Assembly: GCF_003612125.1 (NCBI RefSeq) | Contig: NZ_RAWI01000019.1 | Location: 1-53,297, forward strand | Direction of reading: 5' to 3' | Source: Corallococcus praedator | GTDB lineage: Bacteria > Myxococcota > Myxococcia > Myxococcales > Myxococcaceae | Length of the DNA: 53,297 bases | In this document: piece after piece, positions 45,075-52,802 of the stretch | Layout of the letters: each line of letters opens with the position of its first letter | Position numbering within the stretch: position 1 is the first letter of the stretch | Program-made: the position numbers and the translations under genes | Notes under the pieces: generated by a model | Seen by the model: the letters and a program-made list of their open reading frames with translations, nothing else | Told to the model about the DNA's origin: nothing | Databases searched by the model: none

Positions 45075-45278
45075 TCAGAAGCAGGTGCAGGCGGCGTTGA
45101 CGCACTTGCCCAGCCGGAAGCCCTTGCCCTGACAGCTCTGGTTGCAGTCCACGGGGCTGCACTCCACCTGGGAGGCTTGCGCGGGCGTGGAAAATGCCAT
45201 CGTGACGCCGAACGACAAGGCCGCGCCGGTGACCATGGCGAGCAACGCACGTCCTGCCTTGTTGACAGAGAGAGTCAT
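45075..45278 (-). CDS. Secreted defensin-like (CS-alpha-beta) peptide precursor
   Basis: A 67-aa precursor: signal peptide residues 1-35 ending TPAQA, then a 32-residue mature peptide with six cysteines at 40, 45, 49, 59, 64 and 66. Spacing is C-x4-C-x3-C-x9-C-x4-C-x-C, i.e. the CxxxC plus CxC pattern of the cysteine-stabilised alpha-beta fold, with LGKC supplying the GxC gamma-core. Insect and fungal defensins share this spacing; a myxobacterial defensin-like peptide (AdDLP of Anaeromyxobacter) has been described. GGAGG lies 6 nt before the ATG, and the gene has its own terminator and promoter-like region. Predicted extracellular antimicrobial or signalling peptide with three disulfides; activity is not shown. 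Net charge of the mature part is only mildly positive. Confidence 0.8.
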   Translation of the reverse strand: MTLSVNKAGRALLAMVTGAALSFGVTMAFSTPAQASQVECSPVDCNQSCQGKGFRLGKCVNAACTCF

Positions 45279-45625
45279 CTCAATCCTCCAGGGTGAATGG
45301 GTGGTTGAATCCCGTGTCTCGTTTCAGCGCTACGAAGCACGGCGCTGAAACGGTAGGCCTCCTAAAAATGACGTTCAACTTGTTCCTGTTTCGAGGAAAA
45401 CTGGATGGAGACTGAAGCCATCTCCCTATGGCGCACGGCGCCATTCCTCTTCCCGTTGAGTGCACAGGCTCCTTGCTTGCCCAGGGAACATTCTGGCCAG
45501 GAGGTTCGATTCGCGCCGTGAAGACAGACGTCCTTCCGTCGGGTGCTCTCACCTGTTCTTGCAACGTATCGACGGCTCCTGGGTCGGTTGCCTGGAAGGG
45601 GCGGCGGCCTTCGTGACGTGGCTGC
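45279..45625. other. 347-bp gene-free stretch upstream of the defensin-like gene
   Basis: No convincing gene. It holds the promoter/inverted-repeat region at 45320-45378 and a less GC-rich tract (about 45355-45430) unlike the surrounding coding DNA. Short frames here are overlapped by nothing with family character. The remaining bases up to 45625 show no clear feature. Confidence 0.6.
45320..45378 (-). promoter_or_regulatory. Promoter-like site with overlapping inverted repeat
   Basis: On the minus strand TTGAAC (45373-45378) and TACCGT (45350-45355) are separated by 17 bp, a sigma-70-like arrangement with a good -35 and poor -10. An 11-bp perfect inverted repeat (45320-45330 and 45342-45352, 11-bp spacer, arm GTTTCAGCGC plus one base) overlaps the -10 and the expected transcription start, the usual position of a repressor operator. 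All of it lies 42-100 nt upstream of the defensin-like start codon. Confidence 0.4.
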
Positions 45626-46444
45626 TCAGGGCTTCTTGGCGTCGGACGGCTCCCAGGCGAAGTCCACGGACGGAGCCTGCGCGGCCTTCGCGTCCTTCAT
45701 CAGGAAGCCCTCTTCGCGCTTCGCCGCGCGCTCGAACGCTGGCCGCAGCGCCACGGGGAGGGGCAGCAGCACGCCCACGACGAACTTGTTCCCCCGGCAC
45801 GACTCGTTGTCGTAGCCGAACGCGATGCGCACGGCGACCTTGTGGGCCTCCAGGTGGTGGAACGCCACGGAGCGCTTCACCGCGTCGAGCCCGGATGAAA
45901 AGCCTACGCAGTCCTCACCGGGGTCCAGGCTCTCCAGCATCGCCTGTACCGTCCGGGCCTTCTTGAACGCGTCGTCGTCGCGGATGTGCTTGCGCACGAA
46001 CGCGTCCGCCTTGAGCGCCTTGAGCACGTCCTTCTCCGCGAACGCGTCGAGCAGCGAGAAGGCGCCTGGGTCCTTCGATACGTCCTGGGTGACGTAGTTC
46101 TCGTGCGCGTACGGGTGCGCGCCGCCGGTGTAACCCGAGATGGAGGTCTCGTAGCTCACCCACGGGCCCACCACCGACAACACCTTGTAGGACTCGAAAC
46201 CCTCCCAGTTGGACGTGTCCGTGTCCGCATCGGACTCGAAGTTGGAGAGGAATTCCTTCTCGCGCGACCGCAGGCCGAAGACCTCCTTGCCTCCGCGCAG
46301 GGCGCGGAGGTCCTTCGGAGACTGCTCGAACGTCACCTCCGAGCCGGTCACCTTCCACGTCTTCGCCTGGGGGGAAGCAGGCGCGGGCGCTGGAGTCGCG
46401 AGCAGCACCACCATCACCACGGAGCTCATGAGCATGCGCTCCAT
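45626..46444 (-). CDS. Exported DUF3298-like protein
   Basis: A 272-aa protein with a signal peptide (MERMLMSSVVMVVLLATPAPAPASP). The segment SISGYTGGAHPYAHENYVTQDV followed by FSLLDAFAEKDVLKAL resembles the DUF3298/RsiV-like region GGAHxxxxxxxxxxxD...LxLxDLF of exported proteins. The C-terminal part keeps a short hydrophobic patch NKFVVGVLLPLPVALRPAF. No lipobox cysteine. The chosen ATG at 46444 begins the signal peptide; the frame continues upstream to 46597 without one. Divergent from the beta-hydroxylase gene (219 bp). Function unknown; ligand-binding sensor domains and peptidoglycan-associated proteins share this fold. Confidence 0.65.
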   Translation of the reverse strand: MERMLMSSVVMVVLLATPAPAPASPQAKTWKVTGSEVTFEQSPKDLRALRGGKEVFGLRSREKEFLSNFESDADTDTSNWEGFESYKVLSVVGPWVSYETSISGYTGGAHPYAHENYVTQDVSKDPGAFSLLDAFAEKDVLKALKADAFVRKHIRDDDAFKKARTVQAMLESLDPGEDCVGFSSGLDAVKRSVAFHHLEAHKVAVRIAFGYDNESCRGNKFVVGVLLPLPVALRPAFERAAKREEGFLMKDAKAAQAPSVDFAWEPSDAKKP

Positions 46445-46663
46445 CCTGCCCGAACTCGCCCGCGCGTGAGCGCGCGGCGGCGGCGGCGGAGGCCCAGCGG
46501 TCGAGCCTCCCGTCACGCTACGAGCCCTACGGCATGACCCACGTCGAGCGTCGATAGGGACACGGGACGTCCTCCGCGTCGGGGTCGGCGCGTGCACCTG
46601 TCCGGGGGGGACCTGGACGGTGCACGCGCCAGCGGGCTAAGGCTCTGCTCTCAAGGAGAGGCC

Positions 46664-47563
46664 ATGTTCGACCAGGAGATGCAGGAAGTCACCGCGTGGC
46701 TGCGCCGGCAGATCGTCGAGCTGGCCGTGCAGGGCGGCTACGTCGACTCCGTCCTGCGCGCGGGCCCGGAGCTGGATCGGCTGAAGGAATACCTCCGGAT
46801 GCTGACGGGGCAGATTCCCCTGCCTCCCTCGGTCCCGGGCCATGCCCCCTCCATCTTTCCGCCGTTCCCCGGCCTGGACGAGCGGCCGTGGCGCGACCCA
46901 CCGCCTCCCGCGGCGAAGGCCCTGGAGGGCTGTCTCGCGGCGGTGCAGCGGGACCTGGCGCGGCTTCAGACCGCGGAGCTGATGCACTACGAAGGTGGCA
47001 TCGTCGGGTCGGGGCGCTGGTCGGTGCACCCCGTGTTCTTCGCGGGCGAGCGCGTCGACCGGCTCCTGTGGCCCCAGCTCGCGATGGACGAGACGGCCGA
47101 GGCCGTGCAGTCGCTGGAGGGCGAGTGCACCGCGCTGCCGCTCGCGGACGTGCTCTTCTCCTCGCACGCGCCGGGCACGACGCTGACCCCGCATTGCAGC
47201 TGGGACGGCTTCCGGATGCGCTTCCAGCTGGGGCTCCAGATTCCGGCGGAGGGCTGTGGCATCCGCGTGGGCACCGAATCGCGGCACTGGGAGCAGGGCC
47301 GCGTGCTCACCTTCCACGACTCCTTCGAGCACGAGACGTGGAACCGCAGCCAGGAGCGCCGCGTCATCCTCATCGCGGACTGCTGGCACCCGGACCTCAC
47401 CCTCGCCGAACGCGAGGCCCTGCTCGGGCTGACGCGCAAGTTCGAGGTGCGTGAGAAGCTCAGCCGGCTGCGCATCGCCGAGGAGCATCTGCCGCCGCTC
47501 CTGGCCCGCTTCGCCCAGGACGAGCAGACGGATCCCTGGGTGCGCCGCTTCTGGCGGAGCTGA
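46664..47563 (+). CDS. Aspartyl/asparaginyl beta-hydroxylase family protein
   Basis: A 299-aa soluble protein. The C-terminal 130 residues hold the iron/2-oxoglutarate site of the AspH family: LTPHCSWDGFRMRFQLGLQI with the first histidine, HWEQGRVLTFHDSFEHETWN with the second, then RRVILIADCWHPDLTLAER. These enzymes hydroxylate Asp or Asn side chains in proteins or peptides using 2-oxoglutarate and oxygen; some act in natural-product pathways. The N-terminal 110 residues are helical and unrecognised. AAGGAGAGG precedes the ATG at 46664. Neighbours do not indicate the substrate. Confidence 0.85.
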   Translation: MFDQEMQEVTAWLRRQIVELAVQGGYVDSVLRAGPELDRLKEYLRMLTGQIPLPPSVPGHAPSIFPPFPGLDERPWRDPPPPAAKALEGCLAAVQRDLARLQTAELMHYEGGIVGSGRWSVHPVFFAGERVDRLLWPQLAMDETAEAVQSLEGECTALPLADVLFSSHAPGTTLTPHCSWDGFRMRFQLGLQIPAEGCGIRVGTESRHWEQGRVLTFHDSFEHETWNRSQERRVILIADCWHPDLTLAEREALLGLTRKFEVREKLSRLRIAEEHLPPLLARFAQDEQTDPWVRRFWRS

Positions 47564-47647
47564 GCGGTCCTCCGTTGACCTGGCAGGCAACTCTTTCTCT
47601 CAGGCTCCGATAACTCCCTGGAACCCGAGAATCCTGAGGACCTGACC

Positions 47648-48751
47648 ATGGGCATCGACGGAGTAGGCAAAGGCAGCATCCGCCCGGTGACGCCGCGTCC
47701 CGTGGACACCCAGGCCGCACCGGCCGCCGCGAAGAACCAGGTGGCCCGCCCCCTGGCGCGCGCGGACGTCTTCGAGGCGAAGAGCGCCCGGTCCTCGGGC
47801 CCCACGCCGGGCAACGCGAACCTGCCCCCCGTCCAGTCCAACACGGGCACGGTGCAGGCTGGCACGGTGGTGCTGTCCGATGCGACGAAGGAGGCGCGCG
47901 GGGCGCTGAAGATCGACGAATCCGCCGACCCGACGACGTACGACGGCATGTACCTGGGTTCGGACGGCTACGCGTACCCGCCGGACAAGTTCTCCGTGTC
48001 GGAGGTGCCGCCGTTCCGGCCGGATTCGCCCATCGCCAGCCCCACGCCGACGACGTACCACGTCAACGGCATCCAGACCCCGCAGGGCAGCGCCACCAGC
48101 GAGGCCCAGAAGATGGCGAACGAGACGGGCACCAACGTGGTGCCCATCTACAACGCCTCGGAGAGCCTGCGCGAGGACGTCGTGCAGACGGGCATGGACC
48201 GGCTGGGGTTTGGGAACAACAAGGCGGCGCAGACGCTGGCGGACGCCATCTACAAGGACCTGCAGGCGGGCAAGAAGGTCAACGTCACCGGCTACAGCCA
48301 GGGTGGCGCCATCGTGTCCAGCGCGCTGCGCGAGGTGGACAACCGCATCAAGAACGACATGGGCGGCTTCTGGGGCAACCTGCCCATCCTCGGGGACGGC
48401 AACCGGGACAAGCGCGAGGCGCTGCTCGGCAACGTGAACGCCACCATGTTCGCGGGCGCGGGCAAGACGTTCCCGGACGGGCCGAACTACACGTTCTACG
48501 TCAACAACCAGGACCCCGTGCCGACGTGGCTGGGCTCGCACGAGTTCAACCCCGTCACGGACATCGTCACCGGCATCGTGTCCGGCATGTTCCCGGGCGT
48601 GGGCATCATCAACGGTGGCCCGTCCATGCAGGCTCCGGAAGGCGCGACCATCCACACCTTCGATTCGCCCGGGGCGAGCGGAGAGGTGTTCGGCACCGAC
48701 GGCAAGCACGGCATCGACACGTACCTGGGGAACATCCAGGACGCGGTCTGA
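47648..48751 (+). CDS. Alpha/beta-hydrolase, lipase-like, with disordered N-terminus
   Basis: A 367-aa protein. Residues 1-95 are Pro/Ala/Thr-rich and probably disordered, starting MGIDGVGKGSIRPVTPRPVD without a signal peptide. The hydrolase core follows: a first strand TYHVNGIQTPQGSATSEAQK, nucleophile elbow GYSQGG (Ser217), and late strands NYTFYVNNQDPVPTWLGSHE and GATIHTFDSPG that may supply Asp and His. Such lipases with unstructured N-termini without Sec signals are seen among secreted effectors of contact systems, but the export route is not visible. GAGG lies 8 nt before the ATG. It ends convergently with the 77-aa gene, separated by a hairpin. Confidence 0.65.
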   Translation: MGIDGVGKGSIRPVTPRPVDTQAAPAAAKNQVARPLARADVFEAKSARSSGPTPGNANLPPVQSNTGTVQAGTVVLSDATKEARGALKIDESADPTTYDGMYLGSDGYAYPPDKFSVSEVPPFRPDSPIASPTPTTYHVNGIQTPQGSATSEAQKMANETGTNVVPIYNASESLREDVVQTGMDRLGFGNNKAAQTLADAIYKDLQAGKKVNVTGYSQGGAIVSSALREVDNRIKNDMGGFWGNLPILGDGNRDKREALLGNVNATMFAGAGKTFPDGPNYTFYVNNQDPVPTWLGSHEFNPVTDIVTGIVSGMFPGVGIINGGPSMQAPEGATIHTFDSPGASGEVFGTDGKHGIDTYLGNIQDAV

Positions 48752-48795
48752 CGCAGGCGAAGGGCAGGCGCTTCAGGAGCAGGACTCCACCGCGA

Positions 48796-48824
48796 GCGGC
48801 ATGGCCAGGCAGACGCCATGCCGC
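48796..48824. terminator. Hairpin between convergent genes
   Basis: A perfect 10-bp inverted repeat (48796-48805 and 48815-48824, 9-nt loop) lies between the hydrolase stop (48751) and the end of the 77-aa gene (48864). There is no T-run, so factor-independent termination would be weak. Confidence 0.45.
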
Positions 48825-48863
48825 CCGTCGAGTGCGCTCTACAAGAGCCGAGCTGCCCGCCAT

Positions 48864-49097
48864 TTAGTAGCCGGCGCCGCCGCAGTGATTGTTCATGCCG
48901 TCCTCGGTGCCGTACGGAATGCCGTCCTCGCAGGCCTGGTTGCCAGGCGCGTAGACGTCCTGCCAGATCATGCCTCCGGGGGAGGGGACCAGGGTGAACG
49001 CGGAGCCGCCGAAGTTTGACGTCCAGAAGCCCATGACGTCGGGGCTGCCCTGCACGGTGTCGAGCAGCACGGAGATGTTCTTGCGCGTGTAACGCAT
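48864..49097 (-). CDS. Small protein, 77 aa, cysteine-containing C-terminus
   Basis: Not recognised. A 77-aa protein with AGGAG 8 nt before the ATG. The first half is mixed and amphipathic (MRYTRKNISVLLDTVQGSPD), the centre is hydrophobic-aromatic (FWTSNFGGSAFTL), and the C-terminus is acidic and Gly-rich with two cysteines (ACEDGIP and NHCGGAGY). No signal peptide or membrane segment. Size, leader-like N-terminus and Cys/Gly-rich tail would fit a modified-peptide precursor, but no modification enzyme adjoins it. It is divergent from the fatty-acid-hydroxylase gene. A real gene is supported mainly by the ribosome site and protein-like composition. Confidence 0.55.
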   Translation of the reverse strand: MRYTRKNISVLLDTVQGSPDVMGFWTSNFGGSAFTLVPSPGGMIWQDVYAPGNQACEDGIPYGTEDGMNNHCGGAGY

Positions 49098-49250
49098 GGA
49101 AATGGCTCCTGGCGATGCGTGGAGGCCGCGAAGGTCGAAATCCTAGGAAGCGGCGGCGAAGGGAGCAAGCCGGGCCGCGGGCCAGGGGGGCCGGACCTTC
49201 ACGGAAGTGGCGTAGGCTTGCGCCCGGCTTCTTCCTTCTGGACGGTTTCC

Positions 49251-50375
49251 TTGGACATCCTTCTCGCGCCCGCCCGGCGCATCGACCTGGGCAAGCGCGC
49301 CGGCGTCACCGGCGGGCTGCTCGGCGTGCTGTGCGTCGTCGCCGAGTTCTGCTTCCTCTTTCCCCACGTGCTCGTCTCCAACGACGGCCGCGCCTTCTAC
49401 GCCGAGCACCTGGATGTCTTTCGGGGCATCCTCCAGGTGTCCATCATCGTCACCTTCCTGCTGGGTGCCTTCAGCGTGCTGACGCTGCGCTCCAAGGCGC
49501 ACGGCGGCATCGCCATGGTGCTCGCGCTGGTGGCGCTGCTCCTGGGCGGCGGGGAGGCGGAGCCGCTCACCCACCGGCCCCGGGCGATGAGTGCGGGCCT
49601 GGACTTCTTCGCGTTGGACCTGCTGGTGCTGGGGCTGGTGTTCATCCCCATGGAGCGGCTGTGGGCGCTGAATGAGCAGAAGATCTTCCGTACTGGCTGG
49701 CAGACGGACCTGAAGCACTTCTTCGTCAGCCACGTGAGCGTGCAGCTCATCTCCTTCGCGGTGCTCATCCCCGTGCAGGTGTTCCTGTCCTGGGCCGTGA
49801 AGATGGACTTCCAGGCGCACGTCGCCGCGCAGCCCGTGTGGCTCCAGTTCTTTGAAATCCTGCTCGTGGTGGACCTGGTGAGCTACTGGGTGCACCGGGC
49901 CTTCCACACCTTCGGGTGGATGTGGAACTTCCACGCCATCCACCACTCCACGCTGCACATGGACTGGCTGGCCAGCTCCCGCAGCCACCTGGTGGACGTG
50001 CTGGTCAACCGCTTCGCGGGCTTCGTTCCGGTGTTCCTGCTGGGCTTCCATCCGTCCGCCATCTACGGCTACCTGGTCTTCGTGTCGTTCCACGCGGTGT
50101 ACATCCACGCCAACGTCAATCACCGCTGGCCGTACCTGCGCTGGGTGTTCGCGACGCCGGAGTTCCATCACTGGCACCACACGTCGGATGACGAGGGCAT
50201 CGACAAGAACTTCGCCGTCTTCCTGTCATTCATTGACGTCATTTTCGGCACCGCCTACCAGCCGAAGCACTGGCCTTCGCGCTACGGAACCACGAAGTTC
50301 CAGCCTCCGGAGACGTACCTGGGGCAGCTCGCGTACCCCTTCCAGCGGCACGAGGAGAAGACGCCCTACGGCTAG
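49251..50375 (+). CDS. Fatty acid hydroxylase / sterol desaturase family membrane enzyme
   Basis: A protein of about 374 aa with several membrane segments (for example VTGGLLGVLCVVAEFCFLFP, FLLGAFSVL, VSVQLISFAVLIPVQVFL). The three histidine clusters of the FA-hydroxylase superfamily bind a di-iron centre: WVHRAFH, HAIHHS and FHHWHH. These enzymes hydroxylate or desaturate lipids in the membrane using oxygen. The frame opens at 49119, but the first 40 codons look non-coding and lie in a promoter-size gap; I place the start at the TTG at 49251 without a strong ribosome site, so it is uncertain by tens of codons. Substrate unknown. Confidence 0.85.
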   Translation: MDILLAPARRIDLGKRAGVTGGLLGVLCVVAEFCFLFPHVLVSNDGRAFYAEHLDVFRGILQVSIIVTFLLGAFSVLTLRSKAHGGIAMVLALVALLLGGGEAEPLTHRPRAMSAGLDFFALDLLVLGLVFIPMERLWALNEQKIFRTGWQTDLKHFFVSHVSVQLISFAVLIPVQVFLSWAVKMDFQAHVAAQPVWLQFFEILLVVDLVSYWVHRAFHTFGWMWNFHAIHHSTLHMDWLASSRSHLVDVLVNRFAGFVPVFLLGFHPSAIYGYLVFVSFHAVYIHANVNHRWPYLRWVFATPEFHHWHHTSDDEGIDKNFAVFLSFIDVIFGTAYQPKHWPSRYGTTKFQPPETYLGQLAYPFQRHEEKTPYG

Positions 50376-50383
50376 AGGCAAGC

Positions 50384-50740
50384 TCAGTCGAGCAGCTCGG
50401 CCAGGTTCACGGCGCGCAGGGCCGTCTGGATTTCGGGGTCCTGCTTCTCCTCGGGGCTGAGCTTGAGTCCGTGCTGGTTGAGGAGCAGCAGCGTGGACAC
50501 TGTGGTGAGGACCTGCTGGATGAACACCGGCTTGCGCTGCGCCTCCGGGTCGGAGGCCCGCGAGTAGAACGTCCAGAACGCCTCGGTCAGCCGGTACCAG
50601 CCCGGGTCCGAGAGCCGCGGATGCCCCGTGACAGACCCCAATGCCACGAAGTTCCGGTAGCGGGCGCGCGACGCATAGGGCAGTTGGCGGATGAAGTCCT
50701 GATGACGTCTCGCGACCTTCGTGAAGAACTCAGGGTGATG
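50384..50740 (-). pseudogene. 5'-truncated gene, C-terminal part of unknown protein
   Basis: Open reading continues upstream of the first possible GTG (50647) through EFFTKVARRHQDFIRQLPYA to about 50740, with protein-like sequence but no start codon or ribosome site, then loses character near 50745 where another gene tail begins on the opposite strand. This looks like the C-terminal part of a larger soluble protein ending ALRAVNLAELLD, cut off at its 5' side by the insertion of foreign DNA. Family not recognised. A short internally started protein from 50647 cannot be excluded. Confidence 0.5.
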
Positions 50741-50744
50741 ATGA

Positions 50745-50897
50745 TCAGGCTCCGGTGCTACGCACGCTCGTCGAGCAGCATTGGGGCCCAGGGACTTCCA
50801 GCCCTACGTTGCCCGGCTCCAGTATGGCACCATTGAACTCGAAACCAAGATGGCAAAGGCTCTCTACGAGAAACTTAAACCTCATCGCGTCCAATGA
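50745..50897 (+). pseudogene. 3' tail of a gene truncated at its 5' end
   Basis: A 50-codon open stretch without start, reading through LQYGTIELETKMAKALYEKL to a TGA at 50895-50897. Its charged helical composition and lower GC differ from the neighbours and resemble the GIY-YIG-like gene that follows 50 bp later. I read it as the end of a gene brought in with that element and cut at about 50745. No family can be assigned from so short a piece. Confidence 0.35.
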
Positions 50898-50947
50898 TTG
50901 ATGACCCCGCCCTGTCACCCCAAGGGATATTCGCAGGGGAGAGATAA

Positions 50948-51589
50948 ATGAAAGCTGTCATTGAAAAGTCAGAGAATATTTCGGCTGCGCCGGGGGAGGT
51001 GATTCGAGGTTATCCCGCGAGCGCCGCAGATCGCCTGCTTGCTATTGCCGATGAGTTGCGCCCTGTCCAGTTGCCAATGCCGGAGAGTCTGACTACAACG
51101 GTCGCTGAGGTCGCGGCCTGCAAACGTCCTGAAACGCTCTATGAAGGCGGCTGGCCGAAGAAGTGCCCGGCGATCTACCGGATTGGTGCAGCAACTGCCG
51201 TTGCTGGCGAATTGTGGCGCTTGGCGCAGAGCGAGCACGAACGACGCAAAGCGGTGGCAGTCGAGCACAAGAACATCGGTGCTGGTGCAAAAGTCAAGCA
51301 CGAGTACCAGATGGCTCGGCTGAACGGCTATGAGGGAAAGGCGTGCTTGTACGTCGGCAAAGCCAACGATCTTACGCCACGGCTTAGGCAGCATTTCGGC
51401 AAGCACAGTCCAACGACTTTTGCGATGCATCTGTCGATGTGGGCGCCTGTATCGCTATGGAAGAAGACCCTGACGATTGAGTATTGGCCGCTTCAGGACC
51501 TGGGCTTGAGCACGGCGGCCATTCAGGCGCTCGAAGATTTTATCTGGGAGGACTCTGCGCCGGTATTTGGCAAGCAAGGCGCGAAGTGA
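50948..51589 (+). CDS. GIY-YIG-like nuclease-domain protein in lower-GC DNA
   Basis: A 213-aa soluble protein. The segment KACLYVGKANDLTPRLRQHF resembles the second half of the GIY-YIG nuclease core (YIGxTxNLxxRLxxH), and an upstream IYRIG could be the first half; spacing is longer than usual, with an inserted helical charged region (QSEHERRKAVAVEHKN). A late Glu in ALEDFIWEDS may be the metal residue. GGGGAGAG lies before the ATG. Base composition and codon use (many A/T-ending codons) differ clearly from the rest of the window, indicating horizontal transfer. Family members act in DNA repair, restriction and mobile elements; the assignment is by eye. Confidence 0.6.
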   Translation: MKAVIEKSENISAAPGEVIRGYPASAADRLLAIADELRPVQLPMPESLTTTVAEVAACKRPETLYEGGWPKKCPAIYRIGAATAVAGELWRLAQSEHERRKAVAVEHKNIGAGAKVKHEYQMARLNGYEGKACLYVGKANDLTPRLRQHFGKHSPTTFAMHLSMWAPVSLWKKTLTIEYWPLQDLGLSTAAIQALEDFIWEDSAPVFGKQGAK

Positions 51590-51738
51590 GCGTTTGGATG
51601 AAGCAGGTGGGAGGCCAGGTCCGACGTGTCATCGAAATGAAAGCGTAGCGAAAGCCCGATTGGATCCCGAAATACAAGCCCCCTCCTCTTATCCACAGTG
51701 GAAGATTGAAAGGGGCGGTTGTTCTGCGGGGAGGCGGA

Positions 51739-51754
51739 GGGAATCGAACCCGCC
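51739..51754 (-). repeat. tRNA 3'-end-like direct repeat, copy 1
   Basis: A 16-bp sequence whose complement reads GGCGGGTTCGATTCCC, the T-loop sequence of tRNAs, with GAGGCGG on the acceptor side. An identical 16-mer in the same orientation occurs at 52803-52818, with similar flanks (GAGCGG). A complete cloverleaf cannot be built here, so it is best read as a tRNA remnant or attachment-site half. Confidence 0.45.
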
Positions 51755-51801
51755 GCTCGGCGCCTCTGGCGAGAGCGATCCAACCGGGTCTTCGTGATGA
51801 C

Positions 51802-51837
51802 GAAGCCCCTTTCCGGCCCGTGCTGGAAAGGGGCTTC
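51802..51837. terminator. Bidirectional 13-bp hairpin terminator
   Basis: A perfect 13-bp stem (51802-51814 with 51825-51837) and 10-nt loop, followed on the plus strand by TTGTTTC. It lies 31 nt beyond the end of the repeat-rich minus-strand gene and downstream of the GIY-YIG-like gene, so it can serve both. Confidence 0.65.
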
Positions 51838-51867
51838 TTGTTTCATCCGAAGCGGGGCGCCGTCGGA

Positions 51868-52581
51868 TTACTCGATGGTGGGGGACTGGCTCATGCCGGC
51901 CGTCGGATCCGAGTGGGCCTGCCCGAGCGCGCCACCGAGCAGCGAGCTGCCCGCGGTGCCAACGGCGCCGACGACGCCCGTCACGCCCTGGGCCACGCCC
52001 TGCACGCCCTGGGAGACCGCCTGCACGCCCTGGGTGGCGGCCTGCACCAGCTCCGTGATGCTGCTGATCACGGAGGTGATGCCCTCCAGCAGCTTGCCGA
52101 TGCTCTCGGTCTTGCTGGAGCCGCCGGTGGAGAAACCGTCCGCCTGGAGCGACTGCATCAGGGGCGAGGAGAGCTTGGAGTCAGGCCGCTGGGCGCCGCT
52201 GGGCAGCGAGGGCGCGGAGAGCATGGCGTCAGGCTGCTGGGCGCCGTTGAGCAGCGAGGACGCGGAGAGCATGGCGTCAGGCAGCTGGGTCGCGGTGTCG
52301 AGGAGCGAGGACTTGGAGAACCTGGAGTCCGGCTTCTGGGGGCCGTTCGGAGCGTTGGGCGAGGAGGGCTTGGAGTCCGGCTTCTGGGGGGCGTTGGGCG
52401 AGTTGGGAGAGGAGAGCTTAGAGTCCGGCTTCTGGGGGGCGTTGGGCGAGTTGGGAGAGGAGAGCTTGGAGTCCGGCTTCTGGGGGGCGTTGGGCGAGTT
52501 CGGCTTGGAAGACGGGATGTCCTGCGCGGGGGGACGGCGGATGGCGTTGGTGGAGGAGCCGCGAGCAGAGGAGACCTTCAT
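51868..52581 (-). CDS. Repeat-rich Ser/Pro/Gln protein with Gly-rich tail
   Basis: A 237-aa low-complexity protein. Residues about 20-85 are four copies of a 16-residue unit (type SPNAPQKPDSKLSSPN), followed by diverged PDAMLSAPSLPSGAQRPDS units to about 145, and a C-terminal glycine-zipper-like tract (GVQGVAQGVTGVVGAVG, about 190-215). No signal peptide. The repetitive coding agrees with the minus-strand frame: the 48-bp DNA period keeps the frame. The Gly/Val/Ala tail could oligomerise or insert into membranes. The ribosome site before the ATG at 52581 is weak. Function not recognised. Confidence 0.6.
   Translation of the reverse strand: MKVSSARGSSTNAIRRPPAQDIPSSKPNSPNAPQKPDSKLSSPNSPNAPQKPDSKLSSPNSPNAPQKPDSKPSSPNAPNGPQKPDSRFSKSSLLDTATQLPDAMLSASSLLNGAQQPDAMLSAPSLPSGAQRPDSKLSSPLMQSLQADGFSTGGSSKTESIGKLLEGITSVISSITELVQAATQGVQAVSQGVQGVAQGVTGVVGAVGTAGSSLLGGALGQAHSDPTAGMSQSPTIE
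52325..52516. repeat. Four 48-bp tandem repeats within the repeat-rich gene
   Basis: GAGTCCGGCTTCTGGGG recurs at 52325, 52373, 52421 and 52469, an exact 48-bp period equal to 16 codons. The middle copies are nearly identical; the outer ones are more diverged. Confidence 0.85.
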
Positions 52582-52802
52582 GGGGGAACTCGTTTCAGAA
52601 GAAGAGGGTGGTTGCCGCGTTCAGCGTTGAGTCCACCCATAGCAGCGGGCGTGCCAGGGCCCTGGAGGCCTGGGGGGACGCGCAATCCATTGATCTTCCT
52701 CGGCTTGGATGCGCACCAACGCGGCTCCGCGCGGCTCGGCCTGATGACCGCCGTCATTCCCTGATGTCTCCAGTCACCACGCGCGGTCTGCTTGGGAGCG
52801 GC

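Noticed and set aside
49119-49250. N-terminal extension of the fatty-acid-hydroxylase frame
   Set aside because: The 44 codons are Gly/Pro/Ser-rich without hydrophobic segment or ribosome site and would start 22 bp from a divergent gene.
50471-50836. 121-aa plus-strand frame
   Set aside because: Antisense to the truncated minus-strand gene, which reads more like protein, and composition typical of shadows.
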